Shown: positions 63,271 to 64,000 of the stretch, piece by piece
Layout of the letters: each line of letters opens with the position of its first letter
Position numbering within the stretch: position 1 is the first letter of the stretch
NCBI GenBank assembly: GCA_013396915.1
Contig: VWZL01000009.1
Location: 62,001 to 126,000 of the forward strand
Length of the DNA stretch: 64,000 bases
Direction: 5' to 3'
DNA from: Stercorarius parasiticus
Taxonomy: Eukaryota > Chordata > Aves > Charadriiformes > Stercorariidae
Program-made: the position numbers and the translations under genes
Notes under the pieces: generated by a model
The model's database searches: none
What the model saw: only the letters and a program-made list of their open reading frames with translations
Told to the model about the DNA's origin: nothing

Positions 63271-63960
63271 GGGAAGTTGCTCTTTATAATTTAACTTTCA
63301 GAGAGCAGGTTGTAGTGCTCTCAAACAGTTGTGTCAAAGACCCAGCAAAAATTAATGGCTCAGAACTAATGGCAAGCTTTCCAGGATGTTGCTCTGATTT
63401 ATTGAGTGGTGCTAAGCTCCAGCATCCTTGTGTGGAGAGCACTTGTCTTCATCTAAGGGGGCTAATATTACCTCAAGCTGTTGTCATTTGACTTGGTGAA
63501 ATTGCTTAGATGCTACTCTGGGTGTAGATAGGCTGGTGGTGATTACTCTGAAGTATTCCAGGAGCAGAAACCCTGGGGGAAGGCTGATGAGCTGCCCAGG
63601 AGGATGGTGTTCCAGCCATGTAAACAAACTCCTGAAGTCTCCCGGTCGTAATGAGGACCAGGCCCCAGTGACAAAGCCCACTCTGCGCTGTGCTGCTGCA
63701 TTGAAGTTCAGCAATTTGCAAGGGGAAAGTGATTGGAGTCAGTCCCTGCGATGCACGTAATCCGCTAATCACCACTCTGAGACTTCTGGTGCTGAGGAAC
63801 AGCAGGAGGGAATTGGCTTTTATGAGCTGAAGGAGACACTGGCATATGTTGTTGAGGAGAGGGGGGAGGAGGGACTGCTTAAATATTTATAGATGAAGGG
63901 TACATTGGGATCCCTTCTGTCTTTTGTGTGTCTGGTTCCCCCACTTCCTCCTGGGGATAA
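63271..63960. promoter_or_regulatory. CpG-poor block, candidate conserved non-coding element
   Basis: The first 372 bases (63271-63642) contain no CpG. The remainder to 63960 has only a handful, clustered at 63643-63765. Words include AAAATTAATGG, GGGGCTAATATTACC, CATGTAAACAAAC (forkhead-like) near 63619 and CCGCTAATCACC. AT content is lower than in the other candidates, so CpG depletion is not just a consequence of low GC. No protein-like frame: the opposite-strand frames at 63484-63775 are short and unrecognised. The block may continue beyond the window. Confidence 0.4.
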
Positions 63961-64000
63961 TGAGACCTAAAACGTCCTCAGCCTTACCTGTGTTCTAGCT

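Noticed and set aside
1..64000. Prokaryotic or phage content, CRISPR array, operons
   Set aside because: No dense coding, no regularly spaced direct repeats, no ribosome-binding-site/ORF pairs; CR1 fossils and base composition indicate vertebrate DNA.
1..64000. Endogenous retrovirus or LTR element
   Set aside because: No paired long terminal repeats, primer-binding site or retroviral protein motifs were seen on either strand.

Overview
This window looks like non-coding nuclear DNA from a vertebrate, most likely a sauropsid and probably a bird. The evidence is: no dense ORF layout on either strand; two decayed CR1-clade LINE fragments; few other interspersed repeats and nothing resembling Alu, L1 or rodent-type SINEs; short A/T homopolymers; and recurrent A/C-rich or G/T-rich low-complexity strings of the kind common in avian introns and intergenic DNA. 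The organism call is inference; the CR1 match is the firmest part.

I found no protein-coding gene that I can name or confidently support, and no tRNA, rRNA, CRISPR array, operon or mobile element with intact ends. The long open frames (up to 233 codons, mostly on the minus strand) have no recognisable domains. They are largely explained by composition: in the stretches counted the plus strand has more G than C, and usually more T than A, so the complementary strand is relatively poor in the T and G that make stop codons. One short plus-strand frame at 41991-42191 is protein-like enough to deserve a check.

Layout. 1-13 kb: unremarkable DNA with homopolymers and a G-rich run near 8.3 kb. 13.3-14.1 kb: a canonical G-quadruplex motif, then an AT-rich CpG-poor block. 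17.84-18.13 kb: antisense CR1 reverse-transcriptase fossil. 20.16-20.69 kb: AT-rich block with A/C polarity opposite to its flank, ending sharply against GC-rich DNA. 22.4-22.6 kb: small CpG-free block. 31.8-32.3, 34.16-34.60, 38.46-38.88, 42.2-42.7, 49.07-49.46, 49.69-50.19, 54.40-54.79 and 63.27-63.96 kb: CpG-depleted, homeodomain-like AT-rich blocks that I treat as candidate conserved non-coding (regulatory) elements. 50.33-50.52 and 58.96-59.22 kb: short GC- and CpG-rich patches. 57.05-57.33 kb: plus-strand CR1 fossil missing the segment that would carry its first catalytic motif. Two assembly gaps lie at 41486-41503 and 61131-61142.

The most striking global property is contrast. Ordinary sequence here keeps CpG near its expected frequency in one hand-counted sample (13 CpG in 180 bases, about 14 expected), whereas the candidate elements are nearly CpG-free (none in 437 bases at 34163-34599; none in 372 bases at 63271-63642). 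A plausible reading is an intron or gene desert around a developmental gene, with scattered regulatory elements, but the target gene is not in the window.
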